From Bacillota bacterium (GTDB lineage Bacteria > Bacillota > Clostridia > Clostridiales > Caloramatoraceae): DNA of 6,257 bases. The stretch is from positions 1 to 6,257 of the forward strand of contig JAEWEN010000080.1 in NCBI GenBank assembly GCA_023389275.1. Direction: 5' to 3'. The position numbers were made by a program, and so were the translations under genes. Shown here one piece after another: positions 4,918 through 6,257 of this stretch (positions are counted from its first letter, which is position 1; each line of letters begins with the position of its first letter). The notes under the pieces were generated by a model that saw only the letters and a program-made list of their open reading frames with translations, searched no databases and had not been told where the DNA came from.

Positions 4918-6205
4918 AAATGTCATTTCTTATTATATCATCATAAGTTTCTCTTTTAACTATAAGTCTATGCTCTCCATTTTTAACCATTATAACTGCT
5001 GGCTTTGGAAGTCTATTATAATTACTTGACATAGAATAATTATATGCACCTGTACTTAAAACACATATATGATCTCCACTTTTTCTCTCAGGTAAACTTA
5101 TATTATGAATAAGTACATCTCCAGATTCGCAGCATTTTCCTGCAACTGTTACAACTTCTTCTTTTCTATCTGAATTTTCAACAGCAACTGCAAGATATTT
5201 AGCTCCATATAATGGAGGTCTTGGATTATCAGTCATTCCTCCATCGACGCTTATGTATTTTCTAACACCTTCTATATTTTTAATAGCACCAATTGTATAT
5301 AATGTAACCCCTGCTTCTCCAACTAACCATCTTCCTGGTTCTATTATTATCATAGGCTTTTTAAGATTTTTCTCCTTAAACAACCTTTCTACTTCTCTGT
5401 TCATAAGATCAGTAAAGTATGATATAGGAAGTCTTGTATCTCCTTCAGTATAGTAAATACCAAATCCTCCGCCTAAATTAATCTCATTTATTTCTATATT
5501 AAACATTTCTTTTAATTTAACATAAAGATCTCTTAAAACTTTTATTTCCTCTTCAAAAACCTTATTTTCAAGAAGCTGTGAACCTACATGAGCATGTATC
5601 CCACGAAAATTCACATACTCTGCTTTTAAAAGCATATCAACTGCTTTTTCAAGGCTTCCATCGTTTAATGAAAATCCAAATTTTGAATCCTCATGTCCAG
5701 TTTTTATAAAATCATGTGTATCTCCCTCAACTCCAGGTGCAACTCTTATCATAACACCAGTTAATTTCTTCTTTTCATTAGATATTCTAATAACATTTTC
5801 AACATCATAAAAATTATCTATAATAATTCTTCCAACTCCATAATCAATAGCCATTTCTATTTCATATGTAGCTTTATTATTTCCATGAAAAACTATATTC
5901 TCCATAGGAAAATCAACTGATGCTGCTGTATACATTTCTCCACCTGAAACAACATCCATACCTATTCCCTGTGACTTTATAAGTCTTGCCATAGCTTTAT
6001 TTGAAAATGCTTTACTTGCATAAACAGCAAAACCACCATGTTTTTCAATGTGGTTTTCTCTTATTTGAGTACACCTTTCAATAATATCCCTTTCATTCAT
6101 AACATATAGTGGACTCCCATATTCATTTAGCAAATCTAAGGAATTACATCCTTCTATTTCTAAAATCCCATTTTCATCCCTAGTTAAAAAGTTGTATCCG
6201 TACAT
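4916..6205 (-). CDS. lysA: Diaminopimelate decarboxylase (lysine biosynthesis, last step)
   Basis: LysA is a PLP enzyme that decarboxylates meso-diaminopimelate to L-lysine in the cytoplasm. The 429-residue length is typical. It shows the alanine racemase-like barrel followed by the C-terminal beta domain. Visible motifs are YASKAFSNKAM with PLP-binding Lys65, GGEMYTA (88-94), FHGNNK (106-111), HAHVGSQ (204-210), the phosphate-binding GGGFG (245-249), EPGRW (289-293), CESGD (359-363) with the cysteine that reaches the partner active site, and GAYNYSMSSNYN (386-397) with Tyr388. The start ATG 6205 has GGGGGAG (6217-6211), 5 nt upstream. It runs convergently to cwlJ-gerQ and shares its terminator. 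No other lysine-pathway gene is visible here, so it may stand alone or follow genes beyond the right edge. Lysine control, such as an L-box riboswitch, would lie outside the window if present. Confidence 0.96.
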   Translation of the reverse strand: MYGYNFLTRDENGILEIEGCNSLDLLNEYGSPLYVMNERDIIERCTQIRENHIEKHGGFAVYASKAFSNKAMARLIKSQGIGMDVVSGGEMYTAASVDFPMENIVFHGNNKATYEIEMAIDYGVGRIIIDNFYDVENVIRISNEKKKLTGVMIRVAPGVEGDTHDFIKTGHEDSKFGFSLNDGSLEKAVDMLLKAEYVNFRGIHAHVGSQLLENKVFEEEIKVLRDLYVKLKEMFNIEINEINLGGGFGIYYTEGDTRLPISYFTDLMNREVERLFKEKNLKKPMIIIEPGRWLVGEAGVTLYTIGAIKNIEGVRKYISVDGGMTDNPRPPLYGAKYLAVAVENSDRKEEVVTVAGKCCESGDVLIHNISLPERKSGDHICVLSTGAYNYSMSSNYNRLPKPAVIMVKNGEHRLIVKRETYDDIIRNDI

Positions 6206-6257
6206 AGTTTCTCCCCCTAGATTGTGTAATAAAGGCTTTATCAGCTTATCATATTAT
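6206..6257 (-). promoter_or_regulatory. Partial lysA leader with ribosome site and possible -10
   Basis: The last 52 bases before lysA hold GGGGGAG (6217-6211). Further up, the minus strand has a possible -10 TATGAT (6253-6248), whose -35 would lie beyond the window. A near-direct repeat, GATAAGC/GATAAAGC, and a short palindrome, ATAAAG-C-CTTTAT, are also visible but are too short to interpret. No terminator-type hairpin that would mark the end of a lysine riboswitch is seen in these bases. Confidence 0.35.

Noticed and set aside
5253..5453. 66-codon plus-strand frame inside lysA
   Set aside because: It is an antisense shadow of the conserved LysA EPGRW region, with no independent support.
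6206..6257. Possible lysine riboswitch before lysA
   Set aside because: Only 52 bases of leader are visible and no L-box core or expression-platform hairpin can be recognised; it may exist further upstream but cannot be claimed.

Overview
The window has low G+C content, A/T-rich codon use and strong AGGAGG-type ribosome binding sites. It also carries a cwlJ-gerQ pair, which is specific to endospore formers. Together these point to an endospore-forming Firmicute, most likely a Clostridium sensu stricto-type chromosome. I do not name a species. The DNA looks like ordinary chromosome: I see no insertion sequence, phage gene, CRISPR array, tRNA or rRNA, and no stretch over 300 bases without a gene.

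Left part (1-2511, minus strand): a sulfur-relay operon. A NifS/IscS-type cysteine desulfurase is followed by a rhodanese-less ThiI (tRNA 4-thiouridine synthase), with a TAATG stop/start overlap. The desulfurase presumably supplies persulfide sulfur directly to ThiI, as in the Bacillus subtilis NifZ-ThiI pair. A terminator-like hairpin follows thiI. Just beyond it, with its own good ribosome binding site and a GTG start, lies a small eight-cysteine protein that runs off the left edge. It could easily be missed because it is short, incomplete and starts with GTG.

Middle (2512-4917): a 165-bp divergent promoter region, then three plus-strand genes. The first is an IadA-family isoaspartyl (beta-aspartyl) dipeptidase. 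Its metal-bridging lysine, as known in E. coli, appears to be replaced by glutamate. The next two are cwlJ, a spore cortex-lytic hydrolase whose real start is ATG 3881, and gerQ, its spore-coat partner. In B. subtilis GerQ is needed to place CwlJ in the coat, and CwlJ responds to Ca-dipicolinate during germination. This GerQ has a very acidic N-terminal region with no lysine.

Right part (4891-6257): a compact A-stem/U-tail hairpin serves as terminator for both convergent transcripts and contains the stop codon of lysA. lysA (diaminopimelate decarboxylase, the last step of lysine synthesis) runs on the minus strand with only the last ~50 bases of its leader visible.

The points most worth a second look are the cysteine-rich small protein beside the tRNA-thiolation operon, the lysine-to-glutamate change in the IadA metal site, and the acidic lysine-free N-terminus of GerQ. 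I see no convincing multi-gene system of a wholly new kind.
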